Assembly (NCBI RefSeq): GCF_039535235.1
Contig: NZ_BAAAWU010000001.1
Coordinates: 806,001-870,000 of the forward strand
Direction: 5' to 3'
Origin: Streptomyces roseoviridis
GTDB lineage: Bacteria; Actinomycetota; Actinomycetes; Streptomycetales; Streptomycetaceae
DNA length: 64,000 bases
Of the stretch, positions 51,616-62,100 are shown one piece after another. Both the position numbers and the translations under genes were made by a program. Every line of letters starts with the position of its first letter. Within the stretch, counting starts at the first letter, position 1. The notes beneath the pieces were generated by a model. It was given only the letters and a program-made list of their open reading frames with translations, made no database searches and had not been told where the DNA came from.

Positions 51616-52710
51616 TCAGCACAGGGCGTCCCACTGGTGGAGCGCCCGGAGGGCGGCGGCGCGGAGGCCGGGGGCCGCGGGGCCGGCGGAGTCGTCCGGA
51701 CAGGCGCTCTCGGCCGGACACGCGTTCTCGGCCGGGCACGCGGGGCCCGGCGTCAGGAGGAAGTCGGCGACCGGCGTGAGGAGCAGCGGGGTGCCGGCCG
51801 CGGGAGTGAGGAAGCGGGCGCGGTCCCAGGTGTGCCGGATGACGGTGCGTCGGAGGAGGACACCGTGCCGAGCGGGGCGCGGCGGAGTACGGGACGCCTC
51901 GGCGCGGCGCCGGTGTTCGGGGGCGAGCTCGCGCGCGAGAGCGGCGCGGACGGCGGCGAGGGGGCCGAGCGGCAGGTGGTCGGCGGCCCGGTCCAGGAGC
52001 GCGGCGGCCTCCGGGGCCAGCCGGTAGGCGGCGACGACGGCGGCGGTCTCCGCGGGTTCGAAGGGACGGCCGGTGAGCCCGGCGACGTCGAGGAGGGTCA
52101 CGGGACCGGGGGGCAGCGCGGGCCGGTGCAACCGGGACTCGGCGAGGGCGATGAGGCACTCCACGGGCTCGTCGGCGACCAGGTACGGCCGTACCGGCAC
52201 GGTCGCGCCGTCACCCGGAAGCGCGGCCGTGCTGAGGTGGACGCGGTACCAGGGGTCGGCCAGCGGGTCCTCGGCGGGCCAGTGGACCGTGACGGCGGTG
52301 TGGTGCGGGCGCTCGCCGAGCAGCGACACGTCGATGTGCTCCACCGGGTGGTCGGTGACCACGCGGACGACGGCCTGCCAGAGCGCCGCCTCGTCGGGGG
52401 CGACCAGTTCGAGGCCGTCCAGCGGCCGCAGCAGACCGGCCGGGTAGTAACCGGCGAGCGGGAGACCGCGGAGGGGGCGGACGCCGGTGGACCGGGCGAG
52501 GCCGGCGGCCAGGCGGGCGTAGTGGGCGGCGCGGTCGCGGGCCCGGCGCAGTTCGTCGCGCGCGGGCTCGCCCATCCGCACCCCGTCGCGGACCAGCGCG
52601 GAGAGCACCAGGTGCGGCAGATGGCGACAGGACCGGGCGCGGTGGAGCAGTTCGGCGGGGCCGTCGGCCGGGTCGGCGTCGAGCAGCCGGTACAGCAGTG
52701 CGGTGTTCAC
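51616..52710 (-). CDS. Divergent nucleotidyltransferase-like protein (NTP_transf_5 related?)
   Basis: A 364-residue protein. LRGLPLAGYYPAGLLRPLDG followed by LELVAPDEAALWQAVVRV resembles the KGxxLAxxYPxPxLRPxGDLDLLV core of uncharacterised nucleotidyltransferases, but the catalytic GDLDL is here DGLEL. HYARLAAGLARSTGV precedes it, as in the family. The tail contains a short repeat (CPAENACPAESACPDDS). GTG 52710 follows GGAGGCGGAC. It diverges from the AfsR-like regulator. If the relation is right, catalysis is doubtful. Confidence 0.5.
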   Translation of the reverse strand: MNTALLYRLLDADPADGPAELLHRARSCRHLPHLVLSALVRDGVRMGEPARDELRRARDRAAHYARLAAGLARSTGVRPLRGLPLAGYYPAGLLRPLDGLELVAPDEAALWQAVVRVVTDHPVEHIDVSLLGERPHHTAVTVHWPAEDPLADPWYRVHLSTAALPGDGATVPVRPYLVADEPVECLIALAESRLHRPALPPGPVTLLDVAGLTGRPFEPAETAAVVAAYRLAPEAAALLDRAADHLPLGPLAAVRAALARELAPEHRRRAEASRTPPRPARHGVLLRRTVIRHTWDRARFLTPAAGTPLLLTPVADFLLTPGPACPAENACPAESACPDDSAGPAAPGLRAAALRALHQWDALC

Positions 52711-52959
52711 GACGTCCGCCTCCGAAGGTAGGGTCAGGGCCCGGCTCCACCGGCGGGCGAGAGGGGCGGGCGGCGGTCCCGGTACCGTCTCCGGCGGGCC
52801 CGCGGCACGACGATTCTGCCCAGTACGGTTCAACACCCGGTCACCACACGCTCAACACACTCTCGACACCGAGCACGACGCTGTGGTTAAAAAGGTGACA
52901 CAAATCTGACATGCGTGCCGACGGGGGTGGGCACCGTGTTCCGGGGTGTTGGGGGCACA

Positions 52960-55900
52960 ATGGGCGATCTCCGTTTCTCGTTACTCGGTCTGATGCGGGC
53001 TCACCGGGGCGCCACGGCGCTCAAGGTGGGCAGTCCGCAGCAGCAGGCGATGCTGGCGGTGCTCCTGCTGCGGCCGGGGTACGCGGCGAGTGCCACCGAT
53101 CTGATCTCCGCGCTGTGGGGCGAGGAGCCGCCGGGCGCGGCCATGACCACGGTGCGCACCTACGCATGGCGCTGGCGCAAGGTGCTGGACGCCGAGGGGA
53201 AGGGCGAGGAGGGGGCCGAGGCCACGGGCGCCCGAGCCGGGTCCGGTTCCGGCGCCGGGTCCGAACGTCCGGCGTCGAGCGTGCTGGTGTCGATGGGCGA
53301 CGGCTACCGGCTGGTCCTGCCGAAGCTCGCGGTGGACGCGGCACGGGCGGAGGCGCTGGGCAGCGAGGCGGAGCGCACCGCGCGGACCGATCCGCTGCGC
53401 GCCCGCGACCTGCTCAACCAGGCGTTGGAGCTGTGGCAGGGCGAGCCGCTGGCCGGTGTGCCCGGCCCGTTCGCCGAACGGCACCGGCAGCGGCTCGAAG
53501 AACTGCGGCTGACCCTCCTGGAGGAGCGGATCGGCCTCGACCTGACGCTCGGCCGCCACTCGCGCTGCATCCCCGAGCTGACCTCGCTGACCACCGAACA
53601 CCCGCTGCACGAGCGGGCGTACGGGCTGCTGATGCGGGCGCTGTACCAGGCCGGACGGCAGGCGGACGCGCTCGCCGTGTTCCGCGGCGTACGGCAGTTG
53701 TTCCTCGCCGAGCTGGGCGTCGCCCCGGGGGCGGAACTGGACCACCTGCACCGGAGGATTCTGGAGGGCGATCCGGCCCTGGCCGCTCCGGCACCGAGCC
53801 CGGTGACCGCCCGGTCGGCGACGGCCGCCGTCACGGCCGCGGGGACGGAGCCGGGGACCGGAGCAGGGGCGGAAGCGGGCGCGGGGACAGGAGCGGGGGC
53901 AGGGGCGGCGGGATCCGAGGGTTCGGGGCCGGGTTCGGGGCCGGTCCCGCAGGACGAGCGGCGGGACGCGGAGGCGGCTCGGGCCGGATCCGGCGCGCAC
54001 GGCCCCGGTGGCGACGGTGCGGAGGGGGACGGTTCCGCTCCTCACGCGGCCGACTCCGGCCGCCGGACGGAGCGGGACGGCAGGGACCCGCGGGAAGCGG
54101 TCGCGAGACCGGCCGCCGCACCGCCCAGACCGGCCCAGCTCCCGCCGGACGCCGCCGACTTCACCGGACGGACCGCGTCCGTCCGCATGCTGGTCGAGGC
54201 GCTCGGCACCCCCTCCGCCCAGGCACTGGTGATCGCCACCGTGGTCGGCATGGGCGGGGTCGGCAAGACCGCGCTGGCCCTGCACGTGGCCCACCGGGTC
54301 CGGGAGAGCTACCCGGACGGCCAGTTGTACGTGGACCTGCGCGGCTCCGACCCCGTACCGGCCGATCCGGAGGCGGTGCTCAGCGGCTTCCTGGTCGCGC
54401 TCGGAGTGCCGGGCGACGCCGTGCCGGACGGTCTCGACGCGCGGTCGGCGCTGTTCCGGTCCGTGGTGGACGGGCGGCGGCTGCTGCTGGTGCTCGACAA
54501 CGCCAAGGACGCGGCGCAGATCCGGCCGCTGCTCCCGGGATCGGTCGGCTGCGCGGTCCTCACCACCGGGCGCACCCGGCCCGCCGGGATCCCGGCCACG
54601 GTCCAGGTCGACCTGGACGTGTTCCAGCCCGCCGAGGCGCTGGACCTGCTCGGCCGCACGATCGGCGCGGCACGGCTGGACGCGGAACGGGAGGCGGCGC
54701 GCGAACTGGTGGTGGCCTGCGGCCATCTGCCGCTCGCCGTCCGGATCGTGGCCGCCCGGCTCGCGGCCCGCCCGGGCTGGACGGTGGAGACCCTGAGCCG
54801 CCGGCTCCAGGTGGAGCGGCGGCGCATCGACGAACTGCGGATCGGCGACCTCGCGGTCGCGGCGGCCTTCGAACTGAGCTACCGGCAGCTGACCGCCGAC
54901 CAGGCCAGGGCGTTCCGGCTCGTCGCCTCGGTGGACGGTCCGGACATCGGCCTCCCGGCCGCCGCCGCGCTGCTCGACCTCGACGAGTACGACGCCGAGG
55001 ACCTCCTGGAGGCGCTGGTGGACGTGGCGATGGTCGAGTCGCCGTTCCCGGGGCGCTACCGCTACCACGACCTGCTGCGGGCGTTCGCGCGGCGGCGTCC
55101 CGCGCAGGAAGGGGACCGCGCCTCGGCGGCGGACGGTGCGGCGGCGGGCGGCGGGGCGGCCGCCGGGGAGGCGGCTGCCGGAGAGGCGGTGGCGGCCCGG
55201 GACCGGCTGCTGGACCATCTCCTCGCCACGGCCTGCACCGCCTTCCAGCACGCGGTGCCCGGCGACCCGGCGGCGGGCGCACTGGGCCCGGCCCGCTCCC
55301 CGGGAGTGGCGCTGGCCGGACGGGACGCGGCCCGGGAGTGGGCGGCGGCGGAACGGGCGGGCGCGGCGGCACTGGCGGCCCAGGTCGCGGCGGACGCGAG
55401 CGCGGGTCCGCCGACCGGAATGGCGGCCGGAGTGACGAGGGGGACGACGACCGGCGGGCCCGCGGGGGCATCGGCCGCGATGACGGACGGGGCAACGGAG
55501 GGGGTGCTGACCGGTGCCGGGGCCGGGGTGCCGACGGGGCCGACGGACCGGGGCGGGGCTCCGGACGGGGTGCCCTGGACGGCGCTGCGGGCGGCGATCG
55601 ACCTGCTGATCGCGCTCACCCCGTTCGTCCTCAGTCCGCCGAGCCGTCAACTCGCGACGACCGCGGACGCGTTGGCCGAGGCCGCGGTACGACACGGTGA
55701 CGTGCGGGCGGCCGGTCGGGCGCATTTCCTGCGCGGGAACGTGGCCCTGGCGGCGACCCGTCTCGACGCGGCCGAGGCGGCTGCCCGCCAGGCGGTGACC
55801 GCGGCGCGGACGGCCGGAGACACGGTGATCCTGCGCCAGGCCCTCAACGACCTCGGGCTGATCTGCCAGTTCCTCAGCCGCTTCGACGAGGCGGTGGACC

Positions 55901-56484
55901 ACTACGACGAGGCCCTGGTGCTCGCGAACGAGCTGGGGCACCGCTCCGGCGCCCTGGTGACGACCGTGAACGCCGCGCTCGCACGCGTCCGCAGCGGGCG
56001 GGCCGCCGAGGCGGTGGAGATCTGTCACGCGGTGCTCGCCGAACTGCGCACCCGGCAGGACGAGCCCGGGCGGGCGTACACCCTGTACGTGCTCGGCCTG
56101 GCGCTGCACGGGCTCGGGCAGCACGAGGAGGCGGTGACCTGGTTCGGGGAGTGCCTGGCGGTGGCGACGGGTGCCGGTCTGCGCGACCGGGCGGCGCACG
56201 CCCGCTACCGGCTCGCGGACAGCCTGCGGTCGCTGGGCCGGGCCGACGAGGCGCTCGACCACGCCGGGCAGGCGCTGGTGCTGTGCGAGGAGCTGGGGGC
56301 GGAACGGGACCAGGCGCAGGCGCTGGTGGTGCTGGGCGGGGCGCTGCGGGACCTGGGGCGCGGGGCCGAGGCCGGGGTGCGGCTGCGGGAGGCGCATGAG
56401 ATCTTCTGCCGGCTGGGGCTGCCGGAGGCCGCCGAGGTGGCGGGGCTCCTCGAAGAGCCGGAGCTCGCGCTGGTCGATCCGTGA
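52960..56484 (+). CDS. AfsR/SARP-family regulator with NB-ARC and TPR
   Basis: A 1,174-residue activator: an OmpR-like HTH (about 5-110: [20 protein letters not shown]), a BTAD domain (about 125-270: [40 protein letters not shown]), an NB-ARC ATPase (GMGGVGKTA near 430; [20 protein letters not shown]) and TPRs (about 890-1160: [20 protein letters not shown]). Two low-complexity Gly/Ala-rich linkers (about 285-400 and 710-870) separate modules. ATG 52960 is preferred over GTG 52915. Such proteins usually activate secondary metabolism; the NRPS block downstream is a candidate target. Confidence 0.92.
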   Translation: MGDLRFSLLGLMRAHRGATALKVGSPQQQAMLAVLLLRPGYAASATDLISALWGEEPPGAAMTTVRTYAWRWRKVLDAEGKGEEGAEATGARAGSGSGAGSERPASSVLVSMGDGYRLVLPKLAVDAARAEALGSEAERTARTDPLRARDLLNQALELWQGEPLAGVPGPFAERHRQRLEELRLTLLEERIGLDLTLGRHSRCIPELTSLTTEHPLHERAYGLLMRALYQAGRQADALAVFRGVRQLFLAELGVAPGAELDHLHRRILEGDPALAAPAPSPVTARSATAAVTAAGTEPGTGAGAEAGAGTGAGAGAAGSEGSGPGSGPVPQDERRDAEAARAGSGAHGPGGDGAEGDGSAPHAADSGRRTERDGRDPREAVARPAAAPPRPAQLPPDAADFTGRTASVRMLVEALGTPSAQALVIATVVGMGGVGKTALALHVAHRVRESYPDGQLYVDLRGSDPVPADPEAVLSGFLVALGVPGDAVPDGLDARSALFRSVVDGRRLLLVLDNAKDAAQIRPLLPGSVGCAVLTTGRTRPAGIPATVQVDLDVFQPAEALDLLGRTIGAARLDAEREAARELVVACGHLPLAVRIVAARLAARPGWTVETLSRRLQVERRRIDELRIGDLAVAAAFELSYRQLTADQARAFRLVASVDGPDIGLPAAAALLDLDEYDAEDLLEALVDVAMVESPFPGRYRYHDLLRAFARRRPAQEGDRASAADGAAAGGGAAAGEAAAGEAVAARDRLLDHLLATACTAFQHAVPGDPAAGALGPARSPGVALAGRDAAREWAAAERAGAAALAAQVAADASAGPPTGMAAGVTRGTTTGGPAGASAAMTDGATEGVLTGAGAGVPTGPTDRGGAPDGVPWTALRAAIDLLIALTPFVLSPPSRQLATTADALAEAAVRHGDVRAAGRAHFLRGNVALAATRLDAAEAAARQAVTAARTAGDTVILRQALNDLGLICQFLSRFDEAVDHYDEALVLANELGHRSGALVTTVNAALARVRSGRAAEAVEICHAVLAELRTRQDEPGRAYTLYVLGLALHGLGQHEEAVTWFGECLAVATGAGLRDRAAHARYRLADSLRSLGRADEALDHAGQALVLCEELGAERDQAQALVVLGGALRDLGRGAEAGVRLREAHEIFCRLGLPEAAEVAGLLEEPELALVDP

Positions 56485-56547
56485 GGACCTGGCGGCCATG
56501 GCCGGGAGAAACGGTCCTGCGCGGGAGGGGCGTCGCGGTACGGCGGC

Positions 56548-56760
56548 TCAGGAGCCGGTGCTGTTCCAGTCCTTGTCGTCGGTCGGGGTGGGGGTGGGGG
56601 TGGCCACCGTGCCGGTGACGGCCCCGCTCTGGCCGGCGCCGGTGCTGCCGTCGGCCGTCGCCGTGCCCGCCGCTGCGAGGGCGATCACCGCGCCGAGGCC
56701 GAGGCCCGCGACGGCCAGGCGGATCCGGGTGGCACCGAGGGTGTCGAAACGCTTCGCCAT
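56548..56760 (-). CDS. Small exported protein (70 aa)
   Basis: It begins MAKRFDTLGATRIRLAVAGL with a hydrophobic run ending TATADG, a good Sec signal peptide (cleavage after about residue 36). The mature part is about 35 residues: Gly/Ser/Thr-rich, then PTPTPTDDKDWNSTGS. GGGAGCAG precedes the ATG. Family unknown; similar tiny exported proteins are common in Streptomyces. Confidence 0.7.
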   Translation of the reverse strand: MAKRFDTLGATRIRLAVAGLGLGAVIALAAAGTATADGSTGAGQSGAVTGTVATPTPTPTDDKDWNSTGS

Positions 56761-56865
56761 GTCTGCTCCCTAGGACGTCTTCCCTGGTGGGAAGGGGTTT
56801 TTTCGGGGCTCCCGGAGTGCTCCGGGCTGATGGCACCACCATGGCAAGGCGCGTTCAACGGCCGA

Positions 56866-56890
56866 TCGACGCACGAGCACCGTGCGTCGA
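56866..56890 (-). terminator. Hairpin downstream of the DDAH/NRPS block
   Basis: TCGACGCACG (56866-56875), loop AGCAC, CGTGCGTCGA (56881-56890): a perfect 10-bp stem, about 100 bp beyond the last leftward gene's stop. A shorter hairpin CCCGGAG-TG-CTCCGGG follows at 56810-56825. They are suited to end the leftward NRPS-MFS-DDAH transcript. Confidence 0.6.
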
Positions 56891-56993
56891 CCGCCGTCGT
56901 TGATCGGGGGGTCGGCCCAGGCGTTGACCCGGGAGTGCTGCTCAAAGGGTCATCGGGGGCCGCTCGGGGCCGAGGCCGTCCGTCCCGTACGGG

Positions 56994-57806
56994 TCAGACG
57001 GCCTCACGGATCTCCAGGGTGCAGCACTTCACGCTGCCGCCGCCCTTGAGCAGCTCCGAGAGGTCCATCCCGACGGGCCGGAAGCCGCGTTCCCGCAGCC
57101 GGGCCGCCACGCCGGTCGCGGCCTCGGGCAGCACCACGTTCAGGCCGTCGCTCATCAGGTTGAGCCCGAACGCCTCCGCGTCCTCCTCCTCCACGCGCAC
57201 CGCGTCCGGGAACAGCCGTCGCAGCACCGCCCGGCTGCCGGCCGAGAAGGCACCGGGGTAGTACACGATCTGGTCGGCGTCCAGGACGCCGAGCGCGGTG
57301 TCGAGGTGGTAGAAGCGCGGGTCGACCAGGTCCAGGCCGATCACCGGGCGGCCGAGGAACTCCTGGGCCTCCGCGTGTCCCGCGGACTCGCTGCGGAAGC
57401 CACGCCCGGCAAGGAGGTGCCGGCCCGTCAGCAGCAGGTCGCCCTCGCCCTCGTTGACGTGGAGCGGGTCGTGGGCGGTGAAGCCGCGGGCCCGGAACCA
57501 CTCCAGGTAGGCGGGGCCTTCGGCGGCCCGCTCGGCGTTGCGGAACCGGGCGCCGAGCACCTTGCCGTCGACGACGGTGGCGCCGTTCGCCGCGTACACC
57601 ATGTCGGGCAGTCCGGGCAGCGGGTCGATCAGGTCGACGCGGTGGCCCAGTTCGACGTACAGGTCGTGGAGCCGCTCCCACTGGACGACGGCGAGGTCGG
57701 TGTCGACCGGTTTGGCGGGGTCCATCCAGGGGTTGATCGCGTAGCTGACCTCGAAGTGGGTCGGCCGGCACATCAGGAAGCGGCGCGGGCGCGCGGTGCG
57801 GGTCAT
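56994..57806 (-). CDS. Dimethylarginine dimethylaminohydrolase-like amidinohydrolase
   Basis: A 270-residue pentein-fold enzyme. The N-terminal FLMCRPTHFEVSYAINPWMD, the acidic NEGEGDLLLTGRHLLAG, the catalytic His in DPRFYHLDTALGVL and the nucleophile Cys261 in GGGSVKCCTLEI fit DDAH, which hydrolyses methylarginines to citrulline and methylamines. It is the last gene of the leftward NRPS/MFS block, 68 bp after the exporter. It may serve arginine metabolism only; a role in supplying the peptide pathway is a weak inference from position. Confidence 0.88.
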   Translation of the reverse strand: MTRTARPRRFLMCRPTHFEVSYAINPWMDPAKPVDTDLAVVQWERLHDLYVELGHRVDLIDPLPGLPDMVYAANGATVVDGKVLGARFRNAERAAEGPAYLEWFRARGFTAHDPLHVNEGEGDLLLTGRHLLAGRGFRSESAGHAEAQEFLGRPVIGLDLVDPRFYHLDTALGVLDADQIVYYPGAFSAGSRAVLRRLFPDAVRVEEEDAEAFGLNLMSDGLNVVLPEAATGVAARLRERGFRPVGMDLSELLKGGGSVKCCTLEIREAV

Positions 57807-57874
57807 GGAGGGCTCCGGGAGGTCGGGAGGTGCGCGCCGGGAGGGGACCGGACGGCGGGGAGGGACGAGGGGTT

Positions 57875-59182
57875 TCAGGAGGACGCGGGCCGGTCGGGGA
57901 AGCTGCGCAGCCGGCGCAGCGGGCTGGCGAGGAGCACGGCGCCGGCCGAGAGCAGCACGCTCGCCATGATCCACAGGGTGGTGCGGGCACCGAGCAGGCC
58001 GCCCAGCCAGCCGCCGAGCAGAGCGCCCACCGGGATGGCGCTGAAGTTGACGGTCGAGGCGCTGGCCCGGATCCGGCCGATCATGGCGGGCGGGCAGTAT
58101 GCCTGGTAGAAGCTGCCGGCGATGACGTTTCCGGCGATGACGCCGCAGACCGCGATCGCCCAGGCCGCCGCGCTCACCGGGAGCGGCAGCCGCTCCCCCG
58201 CCAGCGGCAGCAGGAGGATGAACGGCGCTCCCACCAGTTCGCACAGCAGCAGGCCGCGCGCCGTGCCGAACCGGCGGGCGATCCGCCCGGCGAGCGCGGC
58301 ACCGGCCAGGCCGCCGACCGACACCACGGCGAACACCGCCCCGACGCCGCCGGGCGTCACGCCCACGCTGCGGACCAGGAAGATCATCTGAACGGCCTGG
58401 ATGCCGTTGAGGCCGAGGTTGCCGACGGCCGCGAAGCTCGCGAGGGTCCGCAGGTACGGGTCGCGCACCAGGAACCGGACGCCCTCGCCGATCTCGCGCA
58501 GGATCCCGCGCCGCTCGGACACCGGCGGCGGCTTCTCCTCGGCCCGGATGGAGCCCAGGAAGAGCGCCGACACGAGGTAGGTGGCGGCGTCGGCGAGCAG
58601 ACCGCTGGCCGCGCCGAACGCCTGGGCGAGCAGACCGGCCAGGCCGGGGCCGGCGATCTCCGCCGCCGCGTCCCCGGACCGGAGCTTGACGTTGGCCTCC
58701 AGCAGGTCCTTCTTGGCGACCAGCGAGGGCAGGACGGCGCCGTACGCGGTGGAAAGGAACACCTTCACCGCGCCGGCCAGCAGCGCCACCGCCACCAGCT
58801 GGGCCATGGTCAGCACGCCGAACCAGCCGGCCACCGGCACGCTGCCGAACAGCACCAGCAGGAGCAGGTCGCAGACCAGCATCACCTTCAGGCGGGGCCA
58901 GCGGTCCACCCAGGCCCCGGCCAGCAGGCCGAGGAAGAGCCACGGCAGCCAGGCGGAGGCGGTCAGCACCCCGACCATGAACGGCGAGGCGTCGAGGGTG
59001 ACGACGGCGACCAGGGCGAGCGCGACGTTGCCGACGGCGGTGCCGAGGCCGCTGGTGGTCTCACCGATCCAGAGCTTGCGGAAGTCGCCCTGGGCCCACA
59101 GGCCCCAGCGGCTCCTCGGCGGCTTCCCGGCCGCCGGGGAGGAGGCGGGCACCGGGGGCGGCTGGACGGAGGCGGTGGTCAT
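57875..59182 (-). CDS. MFS exporter (EntS-like/MFS_3)
   Basis: A 435-residue MFS protein of the type that exports siderophores or peptides: FRKLWIGETTSGLGTAVGNV at helix 1, LLAGAWVDRWPRLKVMLVCD at loop 2-3, VAKKDLLEANVKLRSGDAAA after helix 4, LAGRIARRFGTARGLLLCEL at loop 8-9. The N-terminus is a short Pro/Ala tail. It begins 6 bp after the NRPS stop, so it very likely exports that enzyme's product. Confidence 0.88.
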   Translation of the reverse strand: MTTASVQPPPVPASSPAAGKPPRSRWGLWAQGDFRKLWIGETTSGLGTAVGNVALALVAVVTLDASPFMVGVLTASAWLPWLFLGLLAGAWVDRWPRLKVMLVCDLLLLVLFGSVPVAGWFGVLTMAQLVAVALLAGAVKVFLSTAYGAVLPSLVAKKDLLEANVKLRSGDAAAEIAGPGLAGLLAQAFGAASGLLADAATYLVSALFLGSIRAEEKPPPVSERRGILREIGEGVRFLVRDPYLRTLASFAAVGNLGLNGIQAVQMIFLVRSVGVTPGGVGAVFAVVSVGGLAGAALAGRIARRFGTARGLLLCELVGAPFILLLPLAGERLPLPVSAAAWAIAVCGVIAGNVIAGSFYQAYCPPAMIGRIRASASTVNFSAIPVGALLGGWLGGLLGARTTLWIMASVLLSAGAVLLASPLRRLRSFPDRPASS

Positions 59183-59188
59183 GGCGGG

Positions 59189-62100
59189 TCACTCTCCAAG
59201 CTTCTCGGCCAGCACGGCGGCGATCCGGGCGATCGGCTCCGGCCGCGTCATGGCGCCGTGCGTGCAGGGGATGCGGTGCTCCTCGACGAGCCCGTCGACG
59301 TACGGGCGCCAGGCCGCCCCGTGGGGCCAGTCGCCGGGCTTGTCGAGGGTGGCGCCGAAGAAGACGGCGTCGCCGCGGTAGCGGTCGGGTGCGTGCTCGG
59401 CCATCAGCTTGCGGTGCTGGTCGAAGACGTCGGGCAGGACGCCGGCCGCTTCGCCGAGGAGGGCGGTGAGGGCGGCCGGTCCCTGTCCGTCGGCCGGGTC
59501 GTGGCCGAGGGAGGCGAGCAGTTCGGCGAGGGTGTCGACGGGGTCGTCGGAGGGCGGGCCGCCGGCGGCGGCGTGGCGGGCCGGGTCGGCGGGCAGGCCG
59601 TCGAGGAGTGCCAGCAGGGCGACCTCCTGACCCGCCGTCTGGAGGGCGACGGCCATCGCCTGGGCGACGACCGCGCCGAAGGACCAGCCGAGCAGGTGGT
59701 ACGGCCCTTCGGGCTGGACGGCGCGGATCTGGCGTACGTAGTCGTCGGCGATCTCGGTGACGGAGGACGGGGAGCCGCCGAGCAGGCCGCGTGCCTGGAG
59801 GCCGTGGACCGGGCGGTCCGGGTCGAGGTGGCGCAGCAGGCCGGAGTAGACCCAGCTGATGCCGGCGGCGGGGTGGACGCAGAACAGCGGGGCCTTGGTG
59901 CCGCCGGGGCGCAGCGGGAGCAGCACGTCGAGGGCGCTGGAGGTGCCGGGGGCACCGGCGGGGCCGGTGAGGCCGGGAGCGCCGTCCGGCGTGCCCGGGT
60001 GGGGGGTGAGGCGCCGGGCCAGGGCCGCCACGGTCGGGGCTTCGAAGAGCGCCCGCATGCCGAGGTCGGCGCCGAGCGCGGTGCGGATGCGGCCGAGCAG
60101 CTTCATCGCGAGGAGGGAGTGCCCGCCGAGGTCGAAGAAGCCGTCGTCGACGGAGACCGGGCCGGGGAGGCCGAGGACCTCGGCGAAGAGGCCGCAGAGC
60201 AGTTCCTCGTGGGACGTCCCAGGGGCGCGGCCGGCGGGTGCGGAGAGGAAGTCGGGGGCGGGGAGGGCGCGCCGGTCGACCTTGCCGCTGGGGGTCAGGG
60301 GCAGCGCGTCGAGCGGGACGACGGCGGCCGGGACCATGTAGCCGGGCAGCGACTCGGCCGCGAAGGCGCGCAGTTCGGCCGGGTCGAGCGGGCCGTCCGC
60401 CACGACGTGGGCCACGAGCCGGGGACCGGCGGTGCCGCCCTCGTCCTCGTGGGCCGTCACGGTGGCGGCGAGGACCCGCGGGTGGCGGGTGAGGACGTGC
60501 TCGATCTCGCCGGGTTCGATCCGGAAGCCGCGGATCTTGACCTGCTGGTCGGTGCGGCCCAGGTAGTCGATCCGGCCGTCGCGGGTGCGCCGGACCAGGT
60601 CGCCGGTGCGGTACATCCGCTGCCCCGTGGCGTACGGGTCGGCGACGAAGCGCTCGGCGGTCAGGGCGGGGCGGCCGAGGTAGCCGCGGGCCAGGCCGGC
60701 CCCGGCGAGGTACAGCTCGCCGGGAACGCCGGGCGGGACGGGGTTGAGGTGTTCGTCCAGGACGTAGGCGCGGGTGCCGAGCACGGTGCGGCCGAGGGCC
60801 GGGCGGTCCCCGGCGGTGAACGGCCGGGTCAGCGCGTCGACGGTGGCCTCGGTGGGGCCGTAGAGGTTGTGGCCGGTGGTGGCGGGGGCCTCGCGCAGCC
60901 GGGTCCACAGGGACGGGCCGACCGCCTCGCCGCCGAGCAGGACGACCCGGGGCGCGGGCTCCTCCAGCAGGCCCTCCTCGATGAGCTGTTCGGCGTACGA
61001 GGGGGTGACCTCCAGGACGTCGACGCCTTCCTGCCGGACGTGCCGGACGAGTGCGGCGGCGTCGCGGCGGACCTCGTCGCCGATGAGGTGCAGTTCATGG
61101 CCGGCGATCAGCCAGAGCAGTCCGTCCCAGGAGGCGTCGAAGCAGAGCGAGGCGGTGAGCGCGACGCTCTGCGGGCGGTTGCCGTGCTCGAGCTCGGTGG
61201 CGCCGATGGGGCCGCTCGGGGAGCGGTGGGAGGCGAGGAGGGCGGCGATCGAACCGTGGCTGACGACGACGCCCTTGGGGCGGCCGGTGGAGCCGGAGGT
61301 GTAGATCACGTACGCGGCGTCGCCGGCGGTGGCGCGGGGCGGCGGATTCCCGGCGCCGGGGCCGCTGTCCTCGTACTCCGGGGTGGCGGAGAGGACGGGC
61401 AGGTCCGTGAGGAGTTCGGGTCGCGGCCAGCCGTCGGCGGTCACGACGAGCGTGGGGGCGGCGTCGGCCAGCATGGCGGCGGTCCGGTCGACCGGGTGCT
61501 CCGCGTCGAGCGGGAGGGAGGCGGCGCCCGCCTTGAGCACGGCGAGCAGGGCGATCACGCTCTCGGCGGAGCGGGGCAGGGCGAGGGCGATGACCGACTC
61601 GGGCCCGGCGCCCGCGGCAGTGAGGCGGTGCGCGAGGCGGTTGGCCCGGTCGTTCAGCTCGGCCCAGGTGAGCCGGGTCGCCCCGGCGACCAGGGCGGTC
61701 GCGTCGGGGGTGCGGGCCGCCCGGGCCTCGAAGGCGGCGGGCAGCAGGGGCACGTCGTCGGGCAACGGGTCGGCGCCTCGGGTGAGTTCGGCGTGCTCGT
61801 CGGCGGAGAGGAGGTCGATCCGGCCGATGGGGCGGTCGGGTCGGGTGGCGGCGGCCGCCAGCAGGCGGCCCAGGCGGACCGCGAGGGACTCGACGGTCTC
61901 GCGGTCGAAGAGGTCGGTGGCGAAGTCGATGGCGCATTCGAGGCCGGCGGGCGCCCCGTCGGTGTCGAAGGACTCGCCCATGGCGATGGAGAGGTCGAAC
62001 TTGGCGACGTGTCCGCCGATCGGCTCGACGGTGGCGGGCAGGCCCGCCAGGTCGAGCGGTGCCTCGCCGGGAGCGCCCGGCCCGCCGTCCCGGCCACCGC

